From NCBI GenBank assembly GCA_037447605.1, contig CM074818.1, positions 1,609,271-1,629,270 of the forward strand: a DNA stretch of 20,000 nucleotides, in the 5' to 3' direction. Positions 6,059-17,000 of this stretch are shown here, in pieces. Source of the stretch: Zygnema circumcarinatum. Taxonomy: Eukaryota; Streptophyta; Zygnematophyceae; Zygnematales; Zygnemataceae. Position 1 is the stretch's first letter, and each line of letters opens with the position of its first letter. The translations under genes were made by a program, and so were the position numbers. A model generated the notes under the pieces. The model worked only from the letters and a program-made list of their open reading frames with translations, ran no database searches and was not told the origin of the DNA.

Positions 6059-9000
6059 CAAACAATCGAGCATCACCAGCGACCCACATCCCCAACAACA
6101 TCACATCATCCTCATCATCACCGCTGAGGTGACCAACATCAACACTTTCCCCCCTCATGACGATCTGCCAAAACTGAAAAGACAGATTTGAGTTGGTTTT
6201 TCCACAATGACTCAGCTCCTCTACCCACTGCTTTGAGATAATGAGCACCAAACCTCCTCCGCACCCAAAAAAAAGGCCAGCACACGCGAGTGAGTGCCCG
6301 CGGAGCAAACCCTCCTGTTGTGTTTCCATTTCCGTTTCATTTTCTCTTTTTCATTGTAGCTGACCTCTGAGGGGAGAGAGATGAAGCATGAGCAGAGCCG
6401 CATGTGCTGAGAGCTGATCGGCCAGCTCCACGCTCACCATGGCTGCCATCTCCCGAGCAGTCAGACGCACCCTCGCCTGCTCCCCCTCCCTCTCCCTCTC
6501 CCTCTCCCTAGAGGACCTGACTGACTGGTCGGCCGCAGTTCCACCCCCCAATGCTATTTTCATGCTTTTGGCTGCCTCCAGCACTCTGGCAGCCACGCTG
6601 GCAGGGCTTTCTATGTGGGCAGACGTTTCTGCCACGTCAGCGTCCCTTTGTGCCTACATGAGGTAGTGCCAGCCCTAATAGCCCAGTTTAGCAGACAGCT
6701 CTAAAAAGGGATTAGCAAAGCCCCAAAAAAACAATTCAGCAGACAGCCAAAAAAACCCAAGAAGCATGTGTAAGATGCACGTTTACTCAGATTAACCAGA
6801 AAGAAATCAACTATTCTTACGAGTAGAAGTGTCCATAGCTTGCTCACCTTTGCCAACTCATATCGCAGTTTCTGTACTGAAAGAGCGCATTGATGCATAC
6901 TCTCTATCCCCTCCAACAGCATCGTGTTATCCACTCGCAGCCTGCCAAGCCTTGCCATGCATCCACATCAGTCCATACTCCTCAAGGGGATTTCACCTCT
7001 TACTTGCAAGGGCTAGGTTACAAAGTTAGCTATTTTCATTCAGCTATTCAGACTTTGGAAAGGGTAGAGATAACCAGGGATTAGAGAAACAGTATTTCCG
7101 GAGGGGAGTTTCTTGGGTCCCTCAGACCCTTAGGTTTGTCAAAGCTGCTGGGGTTAGGAGAAGGGCCCGTTTCCTTTACAAACAACAGCAGCAGCATCAC
7201 CAGTACCTTTAGAGGGAGGATTCTAAAGTTTTACGACCTTCAACACTTGTAAAGTCTGGTATGCCTTCAGAGCTTTGGATGTTTAGATCAGTTAAAGTAT
7301 GATCCAGTAAATGAAACCGGACCTGGAGAGAACTCTACTCTACGACTCTCCTCGAAATTTCTGATTTCATTGCTTTTTGAGGTTTCTCGAAAAGTCCGAC
7401 CTGGCAACAATTGACTGCTCTGACGAAGTCCCTCCTCCCACTGTCTCCCGCCCACTCGCCGACCGTGTGAGCCATGTTGTAATGTAGTTTCCCCCAGGTG
7501 GTAGGGAGGGTTGAGACCGAGAAGAAGGAGTCGAATTCGTCAAGGACATAGTGCGGTGTGAGGCGAGAGAATCTTGACTTGATGAGTTGGCGAAGTGAGG
7601 AGTAAGATTGGCTCCCAACCAGGAGGCAGCCAACATGCGGCCACCCAGTTTGGTAGTTCGGTGCTGCTGTAGCTCCTCCTCTAACTCTCTGCTTTAACCA
7701 CAATATTCCCCAAAGGAATTCCGCTTTCTCCCCCTTCAACAATAGCCTGAACATTCACAATGATGATGGCTGGGATTCTGGGGCCGCTACATCTCAGTTT
7801 AAGCCTATTGGATATGAGTGATGCAGCAAAGGGGTTGAGAAAAGCTGAGGTTTGGCGACAGGAAAGAGGAAAGCTGAGAGTGGTGAAAGGCAGTGTATGA
7901 GAAATTGGATACTAATCCTTCTCCTTCTTGAGATTGACCTGAAACACCTTCATTATGAAGCTGCGGAATAGGCAAACTTCCAGGAAAATGCCTGCCTGCC
8001 TCGCCCTCAGTAATCATTGATGGCTCACTTTTGATGATGTTCGAGATCGCCGATTTTCGCCCGCAAGTCGGCTACCAGCATGAAGGCGTTCACCTTCTCT
8101 TCCGCTACCTGCTTGCACTCCCACCCCTCAAGAACATGCTGACTGACAAGAGAGAGAGGGGGAGAGAGAGAGAGAGAGAGAGAATACCAACTCATTTAAC
8201 GTACTTATAAGTTATCTGCTGCATTTGAACTTTTTTGAGTACAACACTAAGAACATGCCCGCCTAACGGAGTGTTCAGGATAGACACTTTTGCAGAGATC
8301 ATCGAGTGATTTACAACTAAAAAAAAATCCAGAGAAATAGGATATGGGCTGCAATCGAAGGGAGTTTCAGTTAACCTACCCGGCTAAGCTTGAGTCGAAA
8401 GTCTTCTATCTGCTCCTGCAATCCGGCCATACTACGCATCTCTAATAGGTGGCGCTCTTCTTGCTGCGATAAAAAGAGCAATGCCGAGACCTGCACCAAG
8501 AGATTTGAGTAGAGAGCGAGAGCAAAATGGAAGAAAGTGAGTCAATGAAGGTGATTGCTTCTTGTTTGGAAGGGGTGGGGGGGGGGGGGAGAGTGTAAGA
8601 AGTGGAACTGATCCCTTCGCAGTAATTCACACCATACAGACTAGGATCGATATTCAGTCAGCTTAAGAGCAATTCTTGGATAGATTGCTAAGATTAATGG
8701 GATGATCCAATTCTCATGAGTTAGTGGGTACAACCGGTACCATATTACATCACAAACTGCACTTCTAGATAACCTAATTCAGGATTTACCTTTTCCTGCA
8801 TGGCCTGGGCCAAGACATTGCGGCTTTCTTCATCTTCTGCAGTTCTTGCTTGAAGCCGCAAACCCATAGAATCATCCGACCCCTGCCTCACAGCCCATAT
8901 AGAACAAGCCTTAGCCATCAGCTTCAAGTATTTTAAAGTTCTGACAAACCAGTCATGTTTTTGGATCTGGGCCTTTCATGAACAGACCTATGTCAGCTGA

Positions 9001-12000
9001 TAAAGACTGGAAGGAAAACGTACTGCCAGTGATGGTAATGAATTGCCCATTTCAATAACTGACTCTACTTGTGACTTTGAAGCACATGCCAAGCTTATGA
9101 GACAGGCTACAGGTCCATTAAAAATATAATGTAAAGAAGAAGAATGCTCATATGAAAAAATGGCTCAGCTCAAAAGACCCCAAAACAAAATTGCAGCTTG
9201 AAATCACCCGTCTCACCTCCGATGAACTGTACATCTGATCTCGTTCAGCCTTTGCCAGTGCCTGGGAAGTAAGCCTCAGTTGCTCTTCCAAAGATTCTCT
9301 CGCTCTAACACATCTATCTCTCTCGTTCTCTACTAACTCCTCAGCTTCACGGCTACTCCTAATGGCAGCCTGCTCCAATGTCAACTGCACTTGTCGCAGC
9401 AAATGCTCCGCTGAGGCCGATATATTTTGTCTCCCGGTATCTAGCAGGAGGGAAATCTGGAATCTCGCATCTCGTTGCTGACATTTAAACTCTGCTACCT
9501 CCCGGCGGACTTGCTCTTTCAGTTGAACCTGCCTCAACAACATTCATGGCAATGGACTGTCGAAATTTTGTCAAAGTCTAGAAAATGGAAACACCTTAGG
9601 CATATCCCCTCAACAAATTTTGTTCGTTTATTTGTTTGCTTTTAGTGACTACAAGTAAACGGCAGGCAAAACACTTGAGTGACAGAGGCGTGAACACAAC
9701 AATGAGGATGGAGATGATAAAGGAAAGACTTGGCTCTATGGGACCCACCAAAGCTGCTGAAGTCGATGCTGCGCTTTGTTCAGCCGCTCGCCTTGCGTTA
9801 ATCACCTGCAGATAAGCAAACGCAATCAAAGTTGGGGCTCAAAATGCTGAAACAAAATAGAGAAGAAAGAAGTGAGAAATGAACACACTGTAATGAACAA
9901 ACTGTAAACTTTGCACCTGGAATGGGTTGTAAACCTTGATAGGATAGGCAGCTCAGGCACTGCAACTGCAAGCTTTCTTGCAGTCAAGGTTGATCTCAGA
10001 GATATATCAATGTGAGACCTCAGAAGGAGTAGATTCAGAGGACACTCACCTCTTCGAGGTCTGCTCCAGCATTTGCCTTCGCTGCTTGGAAACTCTCCAG
10101 TCTTGCTCTCATTTCTTCCTGCACCAATGGCCAACATCCTTCCTGTTACAGCCGTATGCTTTGATGCAATCTTTCGTTGTATTGTTTCCAACAATAGTTT
10201 TAAGCTTCATGTTGGCCCTATTCATAACTAGGGATCAGAAAATGCCACTGCCTATGTCTACCAGGGGACTGCAAAAATGCCCATTTGCATGCGCTTGAAT
10301 GAAGGCTCGACCACTCCTCGACTTGCCTCTCATAGATTAGTGTTCCTCCATGCATTGACTATAGGAAAGCCTTTGATGCAAGGCAATTTCAGCTTCTTGT
10401 TATTGACTGTTCGTCACAAAACCTCTTTCTGACTGTTCCGATCCTTTGAAAGGACCGGGATGGAAAGCAACATAGTTTATAAGAGAACCCAGCGACTTAC
10501 CAGTTCCTCTTCAAGAAGCGCCAACTTTGAGCTGTTATTATCTTCATTCGGGCCCAAATCACCACCACAAGGGGGGCAAAAGAGAGGTCCTTTCTCGGCT
10601 TCAAGCAACAGAGCAGCAGCCATATCTCTGGCCTGCAAGGATGCTGCCTCTCCCGTTGAAGAGGCAACTCTGCCACTGATACTCAACTGGGCCCATACAC
10701 ATTGCAACGCCTGCATGCAGGAAATACAAGTTTTTCTTTCAATGTTTTCTCTTTCATCAATATAACTTTTATTCTTTTATCAATATCTCTTTCTTGCATA
10801 TCTCGTTCATGGTACAGTTTCTTTGTGAAACTGTACTTACATGCCAGCAGGTGCAAATGTCCCTTTTTAATTTTATTCCTTTGCATGCAATTTGACATTG
10901 GGCACAATATCCACTTTATGGGAAAGCTTGCACGAGACAATTTAGCGGCTCCCAGTGTTGATCGATGAATTACAAAGCAGCACAGCCCAAGGCTGTAAAA
11001 AATTACATACGTCACAGAACTTGGTGAGCTTGATAACAAGGTCAAATGTATTGACATGGCCATATCCATAAAAGCTGCTGCTCTCGCTTACTCACTCCCA
11101 TTGCTCCCCCAATTTCTCCACTTACCAACCTCCTATACAACAAAATAACCATTCCCTGTCAACTGCAATACATGCGCTACACTTTGAAGGACGTATGGGT
11201 GCACCTTCTTTAAATCATCTCCTAAGGCTGTTACAGATGCCAACTCGATCTCCCTTTGAGCCTGATCTTCTTCAAGCTGCTTGCATTTGTGCTCCAACTC
11301 TTGCACCCTGCCCGTTCCACATTCTCAAATTATGTAGTTTTACTTATGTACTTGTACTTGTACTTATGTACTTCCCAGGAAACCAAACAGTTCCAACGAG
11401 CATGCAATTCTACGAAGGCCTTCTTTCCACTACAAAGAAAGCGACTTTTGGTTAACCACCCTCAGCGACATACCGAGCCTGCAAACCGTCTCTTGTGAGA
11501 AGCACAGCTTGCAAGTCATCTCCCACTGTCTCCACCTGCAATCAAACCGCAGCAAGCAGCCCAATTTGATAAAGGTTTAGACTTTTACATGGGAAAAATT
11601 GAAAAACACAAAAACTGCAAAAGTAGATTGACTGCGACACATATCATGATGGCAGACCATAGCCACTTTCAAGACGAACAGAAAATAGCAGGCAAAGCCT
11701 GCTACAGAAAAAGGTCAGAAGCAGTAAACTACGATCTCAGCTTGTTGAAATTGGACAGCATAATCCCCCCACCTCCAGAAGTTAAACGCAGTATCCAAAA
11801 CAATCACTCTAAAGCTAAACAACAATATAATTCATTTCACGATTTCTTTTCCATCGTTTTACATCTGAGATATAGATGGCACAAGTAGAAAGTTTTGACA
11901 AAAGAAAAAAGACGATGACCTCCAAAAGCGCTTCATCTCGCTCCGCTAAAGCCGTCACAACTTGCGTTTGGTAAAACCTCACATCATTCTCAAGGCGCTT

Positions 12001-12050
12001 CACCTATGGGCACAAGCGAAGCCACAAAAGAGTCATGAGAGAGGGAAAAG

Positions 12051-12085
<35 letters not shown>

Positions 12086-13998
12086 GTGAGAAAACAGTTA
12101 GTCCTATCGAAGTGCATCACAAACACAAGTTTTGGCATACGAGATGTTCAGACTCTCTGCAATGTCCGCTAGAACCATTCCAAATCTTATGTCATTCTTC
12201 AGCAGTTCAGTCTTCCTCAATATTGGCGGCAGCTTAAGCAAGCCATTTAATGCCTGGTATCTGTAATGCATTCCTTGCACACACGCTTGATCTCAGATAT
12301 TTGAGAGGGATGCAAAAAGAGCAATGCAACCATGCAAACGGTGGCAACTGATTGCAGCATTGACTGGCTTGAAGGGTGGGAAAACTGAAGTACATACTTT
12401 ATCTAGTTGAGCCTTCAAGCTTGCTGTAGCGGACTCCTGCCACCAGGACCCCCCTGTATTCGCACAGTGAACAACAGCACAAGCTCAAGAAATGAACCGC
12501 CCTCCAATTCCGTATCACCAGAACGGCCCAGTTGCCGTTTAGAGCCCATAATAAATAATCTCATGAATTGATACAATCTTTCTCCGTCCTTATTGCATGC
12601 ATGAGAGCAATGATTTCAATGTTTGATTGCAATATTCCATTTGCTGGTCGAGTGCTGCGATGAAGTACTTAGGCAATGCAATCACCTTAGATTTTTGAAC
12701 ACCCGTTAAATCATGTTGCAGGTCTGCATAGTCCATGGTCAGAGAAGCTACTTTGTTGCGACATGCTGCCAACTCCTCTTCCAAACCTGCAACTCTGAAG
12801 CTCAGCCGAAAAGATCTGTTATTATTCACAACGTGCACAGATGCGCACACCGACTCACAAGTACAAGAAACCTTGTGCGCTAAATTACAGAACTTTCTCT
12901 CCGCTTCCTATTCATGAACGCAAAGTTAAAAATGGACCCAAACGGAAATCAATCAGCAGACACTGCTCGAGAGGAAGAAAATCAGTCGAAATGATACATG
13001 AAGAAGAAGAACAAGACCAACTGATAGGGTGTCGCTTCTTGCATACTTGCGGGCTTGCAGCCGTGCCATGATGTCCGTTCCTGAGCAACCTGACTGCTGC
13101 TTACAAAGCATCTCCACATCGTTTTGAAGGTCTTTTCGCTCTGAAACAAAAAAGTGAAAAATGCAGAAATGCACCAGAAATTTTCCAGTTCTTAAGCAGC
13201 AGGAACACGAGGATAGAGTGCTATAACAATGAGTCATCATAATTAAGGGCCCTACAACAGTACTATCCTCACTGTCATACAGCTCATAGTTCTAGAATGC
13301 AGGCAAAGTAGTTTTGAACACGCATTTGTGCGTTTATAACATAATCATTCGGATGCAAGATGATACATAAGAGTGTGTCTTCCCTACCTTATCATAGATA
13401 TTATTTTTTATTTAGGGAAAAGTGCTTCACACCTGCTTCCAGCTGCGCAATTTTCAAGGCCATCTCCTCCATTTTTCGACTTGCATCCATTCTTCCAATT
13501 TCATCCAAGCCAGAAAACCGAAAAAAACTCATGCAAAAACATCGAACTGTTTCCAGAAAGCAACAGATGATTCCTCTCAATCGTAAACGGAAGTGGCATT
13601 GATCTCACGATGGTGAGGCCCTCTCAATTAGTTTCATAATATTATCTGTAGTTTTCGCCAGTTGTAGCTTTCAAATGTGAACCTTTTGCAGGAGAGGGAA
13701 CGCTGGCGATTCTCGAACGTTGCAACCAACGGCAAAGTAAGCTTCTTGGACACCCGTCTCGCCTGTGAGAGGACGATTTGGACGACAGTACTTTGTATTC
13801 ACGGACGCTTTCCGTCTGGGTAAAGTCAATCAAGTCACTTTTTTTCGTGTGCAGGACTGATGGACTGTTGTGACTGTGATTGCAGTCAGCAGAACACAGA
13901 GAGGGTGGTGGGGGGGTATCATGGCTGAGGTCATTTGGGAGTGGCGGTTTTTCTGAGTTTAAAATATTGATATTGTGGAGGGAGTCTGTGTTCAGCAT
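6054..13998 (-). CDS. long coiled-coil protein, about 827 residues, 19 exons, family not recognised
   Basis: I do not recognise this protein. The exon model on minus is 13998-13754, 13491-13433, 13140-13047, 12794-12686, 12436-12398, 12003-11920, 11535-11474, 11307-11205, 10710-10501, 10118-10050, 9805-9749, 9528-9217, 8882-8790, 8490-8380, 8138-8029, 7688-7401, 6950-6848, 6653-6438, 6173-6054. Every intron is GT-AG and all phases fit, giving 2484 nt. The N-terminus (1-81) is polar and Ser/Pro-rich. Residues 82-265 and 336-590 are Glu/Lys/Arg/Ala/Leu-rich, typical of coiled coil (KVAGLEEELAACRNKVASL; VKRLENDVRFYQTQVVTAL). A CPPC pair sits at 310-313. Residues 590-680 are Ser/Thr/Gly-rich linker. 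A short helical part (LRVDNTMLLEGIESMHQCAL) and an RE-repeat follow, then an acidic C-terminus (GDDEDD). It has no signal peptide, membrane segment or enzyme motif. A structural or tethering role (cytoskeleton, centrosome-like, nuclear or vesicle) is possible but unproven. Least certain: the first intron, the acceptor at 6950 (6941 also fits) and the last intron. Confidence 0.72.
6438..6653 (-). other. exon 18 of the coiled-coil gene, with a coding microsatellite
   Basis: Residues 717-788. An Ala-rich helical segment (SVAARVLEAAKSMKIAL) leads into RERERERE encoded by a GAGAGG hexanucleotide repeat (plus strand 6481-6510), then EQARVRLTAREMAAM. The donor ATG|GTGAGC is good. If it is not used, the frame runs 28 codons further to a TGA at about 6351, giving a different C-terminus without the acidic tail. 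Confidence 0.7.
6481..6510. repeat. in-frame hexanucleotide repeat coding Arg-Glu
   Basis: The plus strand reads CTCCCT-type repeats; the minus-strand transcript reads GAGAGG repeats coding Arg-Glu pairs near residues 765-772 of the coiled-coil protein. Unit-number change would keep the frame. Confidence 0.7.
7401..7688 (-). other. exon 16 of the coiled-coil gene, Ser-rich linker
   Basis: Residues 586-681. It opens with the end of a coil (ELEEELQQHRTTK) and then turns into a Ser/Thr/Gly/Asn-rich, probably disordered linker (NSSSQDSLASHRTMSLTNS and similar). The donor CAG|GTCGGA is weak but in the phase needed by the exon at 6950; without splicing the frame ends in a TGA 20-odd bases later. 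A competing minus-strand frame (7335-7754) is open here but lacks a coherent join. Confidence 0.65.
8149..8183. repeat. GA/CT microsatellite used as polypyrimidine tract
   Basis: The plus strand is GA repeat with one G-rich break. On the minus transcript this is a long CT tract ending about ten bases before the acceptor of exon 15 (exon begins 8138), so it forms the polypyrimidine tract of that intron. Confidence 0.8.
8577..8589. repeat. run of thirteen G in an intron of the coiled-coil gene
   Basis: Homopolymer G13 on plus (C13 in the transcript), inside the intron 8491-8789. No function is apparent; such runs often vary in length. Confidence 0.85.
9217..9528 (-). other. exon 12 of the coiled-coil gene, the longest coiled-coil exon
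   Basis: 104 codons (residues 378-481) of almost unbroken helix-forming sequence with heptad-like Leu, Val and Ile placement, including HLLRQVQLTLEQAAIRSSRE and ESLEEQLRLTSQALAKAERD. It starts after GAGGCAG and ends GAG|GTGAGA. It is the clearest evidence that this is a real gene. Confidence 0.85.
10501..10710 (-). other. exon 9 of the coiled-coil gene, with a CPPC pair
   Basis: Residues 266-335. A Ser/Ala-rich helix-prone stretch is followed by GPLFCPPCGGDLGP, then an acidic and Asn-rich piece and LALLEEEL. The CPPC plus GG resembles half of a zinc-ribbon knuckle, but no second Cys pair is seen nearby in the model. Splice sites are good (TGCAG acceptor, GTAAGT donor). Confidence 0.75.
10711..11204 (-). 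other. largest intron of the coiled-coil gene (494 bases)
   Basis: AT-rich, with no open frame of coding quality and no RNA gene seen. Other introns longer than 300 bases in this gene (6951-7400, 7689-8028, 8883-9216, 10119-10500, 11536-11919, 12004-12397) likewise show nothing beyond short microsatellites. One is the TGTACT repeat near 11338-11375 in the shorter intron 11308-11473. Confidence 0.6.
12054..12082. repeat. GA/CT microsatellite upstream of a 3' splice site
   Basis: About 14 GA dinucleotides. On the minus transcript it is a CT tract 50-80 bases upstream of the acceptor of exon 6 (exon begins 12003), with more interrupted CT sequence between. Confidence 0.85.
13571..13620 (+). repeat. 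dispersed repeat copy B, in the first intron of the coiled-coil gene
   Basis: Same orientation and partial sequence match to 5646-5697, sharing gtggcattgatct and flanking fragments. It lies within the intron 13492-13753. No terminal repeats or coding remnant are seen, so its origin is unknown. Confidence 0.4.
13754..13998 (-). other. first coding exon of the coiled-coil gene (polar, disordered N-terminus)
   Basis: It encodes residues 1-81, rich in Ser, Pro, His and Asp with little hydrophobic pattern, and probably disordered. The ATG at 13998 has an in-frame TAA 15 bases upstream, so coding cannot extend further in this frame. The bases just before it, TTTCACAG, look like a 3' splice site, so a leader intron is possible. 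The donor after 13754 (GTGTCC) is weak. It was chosen because its phase joins the exon beginning at 13491 and yields RRDG-MDASRKMEEM. Confidence 0.55.
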
Positions 13999-14084
13999 CT
14001 GTGAAAGATTTTAGCTTTGTTGCAGACTGCATATCGACTGCACTTCATTGGAAACGTGGTGGCAACTGAGCGGAGGAGGCAGCA
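13999..14084. promoter_or_regulatory. 86-bp divergent interval between the coiled-coil gene and CTR9
   Basis: The two start codons (13998 on minus, 14085 on plus) are 86 bases apart, including both 5' leaders if neither has a leader intron. I see no clear TATA box. An ATTGG/CCAAT element (near 14047-14051) and an ACGTGG (near 14054-14059) are the only familiar motifs. It may be a compact bidirectional promoter, or the transcripts overlap in antisense. The acceptor-like TTTCACAG just before the minus start allows a leader intron, which would put that gene's promoter inside CTR9. Confidence 0.5.
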
Positions 14085-17000
14085 ATGGCGACAAACAGAT
14101 CGATTTTCATTCCTGTACAGAACTCTGCAGAAAAAGTCGAAGTATTTGTGGATCAGCTGCCGAATCACAACGATGTCTTGGATTTACTGAAGGCTGAGCA
14201 AGCCCCGCTGGATATCTGGCTCGCTTTTGCTGTAAGTTGTTCTCCTCAGTAATTCCTCCTCACATTCTGTCATTTTAAACGGTTATATCAAATATTTTCT
14301 ACTTTATTAATTCACTCCAAACTCTGGATTTGCGAGTTCTTCAGTAAACTTCAATTAGCCCTTTCTTGAAAACGGAAGAGCTCGGGACAGCAGGTTGGAG
14401 TCTTTACTAGTGGGAAAAGAAAGGGTCTTGCACTTTTCATGTAGAAAGAAGTGATTTGCTTGAATATTGGTAGAGATAGTTTTCCTGCGATGGTTTTGCA
14501 GGTTTTTCCTTGCTGCCATTGTTATACTTCTGATACTTACTCGGTACTCTCTTTGAACAGCGTGAATATTTCAAGCGAGGGAAGATTGATTCGTTTCTGG
14601 AGGTTCTACAAGAAGGTTCTGGCCCAGGTGAGTGCTGTTTATCTTCTCCGAGAATGCAAGCCACGTCGTCAGCTCATGGTTGTCAGAATCAATTCTTATA
14701 GAAACAAAAGAGCTCCACCGTAGTCACTAGTTAGTTATTAGTTGTTAGTCAATAGTTTGTCAAGTCCACACTTTCAAGGTCGATATGACGGGAATGTGTC
14801 CGAGCGAATGAGAAAAAGCTTTCACATAAAGTAGCATAAACCTAAATTTAAACGTGGGACACATGCTGCACTTGTCCATTGGAAGGACTGGAAACATTTA
14901 CACCACCTCAAAACTTGTTTAATTGTTTAAAAAGAAGGCATTCCCTTTCTCTTGTTATAGTTCACTTGACAGTGCCATTTGTGAAGTGCACTCTTCGAGG
15001 AAATGTTCGCTTAATCCCTTTATCGTAAGGCGAATTGGTGATGACCTAAACAGAAGTGAGATTGCCAACTTGATATTATGTGATTGAGGAGCAGATACCA
15101 CAACATCAGAATGCAATTGGTGTGAAAAAGCTTAATGGAATATGGACGAGCAATTGTGGACACTTCCCGCTTAGGTTACTTCAGGTTCTCGTGGACAGCA
15201 TGTGACAGAAAGTTTGGCCATGTTGGCCTATATCCTAAAACCGCAAACCTTCATATCGTCCTGCAGAGGTGGATGAATTCTACAGCGATGTAAAATATGA
15301 GCGCATAGCGATTCTCAACGCCTTAGGAGCATACTACACCAACTTGGGCAAAACCAACAAGAGACAGAGAGATGAGTATTTTATCAAGGCTGTTGACTTC
15401 TACAATAAAGCGTCACGCATTGACTCTCACGAGCTCACCACATGGATTGGCAAAGGTGAGGCTCTCACCGTGTAGCTTCCTCTTGTACGATAAATAATGC
15501 TATAAAGCCAAACTGGAGGCTCTGGTGAATATGATTCCGTTTGCTGCACATGGAGGGTGCCCAATTTCAGTGACTTGACGAATCGAAGGAAGGGAAGCTG
15601 GTTATGAATTTGGTTAAATAGGATGTTTGAGGGTGTAACAGGACAGCTGCAATTGGCAAAAGGTGATTGGGAGCAATCTGCGGAAATGTTTAACATCGTA
15701 TTGCAAGAGCATCCCAATCATGTCGCTGCGCTCCTTGCTCAGGTGCTTGTGTCTACCATTTACGTTCGTCAAGCACATTTGTTTTGTGATTCCGAAGCCT
15801 TTTGCCCTCTTCGATATTTTGTATCTAGTCGAATGTACTTGTTTCTTGTGCATCTGAAGAAGACCCGATGTTACTATTCAATCAATGTCATATGACTGTG
15901 TTTACACCTGCCATGTACAGGCTTGTGTACTTTTCAACAAAGGAAAAATACGTGAGGCACTCGCAAATTATAAGGTGATATATATTCTCTTGTTTGCGCC
16001 TTCTGGCATTGCATGAAAACTTGCAAGTGTGGTAGAACATACTAATGATTGATATTACGAGGTAGACAGTGCAGATATGTCCAGCAAGAAATAGTACGCG
16101 CCTTGTCAATTTACTTGTCTGAATCTTGCAACTATGTGTTCCTCTGCGCAGAAAGTGTTGCAGGTGCATCCACGCTGCACAGCTGCAGTGCGCCTTGGTA
16201 TTGGTTTGTGCCACTATCGGCTCCGTTTGAGTACTCCCGATCGCGCTGATTTCCACGCTGCCAAGGCTCGCCAAGCCTTTGAACGAGTGCTGCAGGTGGA
16301 GATTGCTGTTCGATTCGACCCTTGAATGAATGAAGCTCGCTGTTTCGTGGCAGTCGTTTGCCTGAATCCATGTGTTGAAATTTGTTTCTCTGTCAAACAG
16401 CAAGACTGGAACACATGGGGCTAACACTTTAGCCTCTCATCCTCTCTGGGATGATCACTTGATGATAATGTTGATGCAAGCCTGAGAGCTCGTGTTAGGA
16501 GGGTGCAGTTGGAGCCGGACAATGTGGAGGGATTGGTGGCCCTGGCCATGTTGGATATCAACAGTGACGATGGTAAGCGTCAGCTTTTCTTTGTGGAAAA
16601 CCTCTAATACCTACATAGATTCCATGTTGTGTATATTATTTATAGCGATGGCTTGCTGGGAATAAGATAGTTTGATTGAGAAGCTTTACAGAGGAGGTTC
16701 GGGCTTATATCCAGCCGGTACTGGCAAGGTAAAGGACGATCCCACTCAGCATTGTGCCATCATGTGTAGTAGGTCTGGACAAAATCAATCCCGCTTATTC
16801 AAGGAGAGGGATGACTGGCTATCCACTTCGGAGTGGTTGATTTGTGTACCATCTCGTAAACAAACAGTGTCACTATCGGGATGGATTTAGGCTGAGCGCT
16901 TAGGATGTTGTGGATGCAAGTCTATGGCACCTTCATTTCATCCTCTCTTGTGGCTTGCATTTCGGCAGTGGAGGTTGTTCAAAAGGCCATTGAGAGGATG

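Noticed and set aside
7335-7754. 139-codon minus-strand open frame
   Set aside because: The alternative frame in the same place (7688-7401) joins the flanking coiled-coil exons in phase and has a coherent coil-then-linker pattern. This one does not.
11338-11375. TGTACT/TTATGTAC repeat
   Set aside because: A short, ordinary microsatellite within an intron. It is not a CRISPR-like or regulatory array.
13360-13602. Plus-strand open frames opposite the second coding exon
   Set aside because: They are antisense shadows of intron and exon sequence of the coiled-coil gene, with no independent support.
15456-15475. CTR9 reading on past exon 3 to an in-frame TAG
   Set aside because: The frame stops within 20 bases of GTGAGG. 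Splicing to 15642 restores the family sequence and phase, so this is intron, not a truncated gene.
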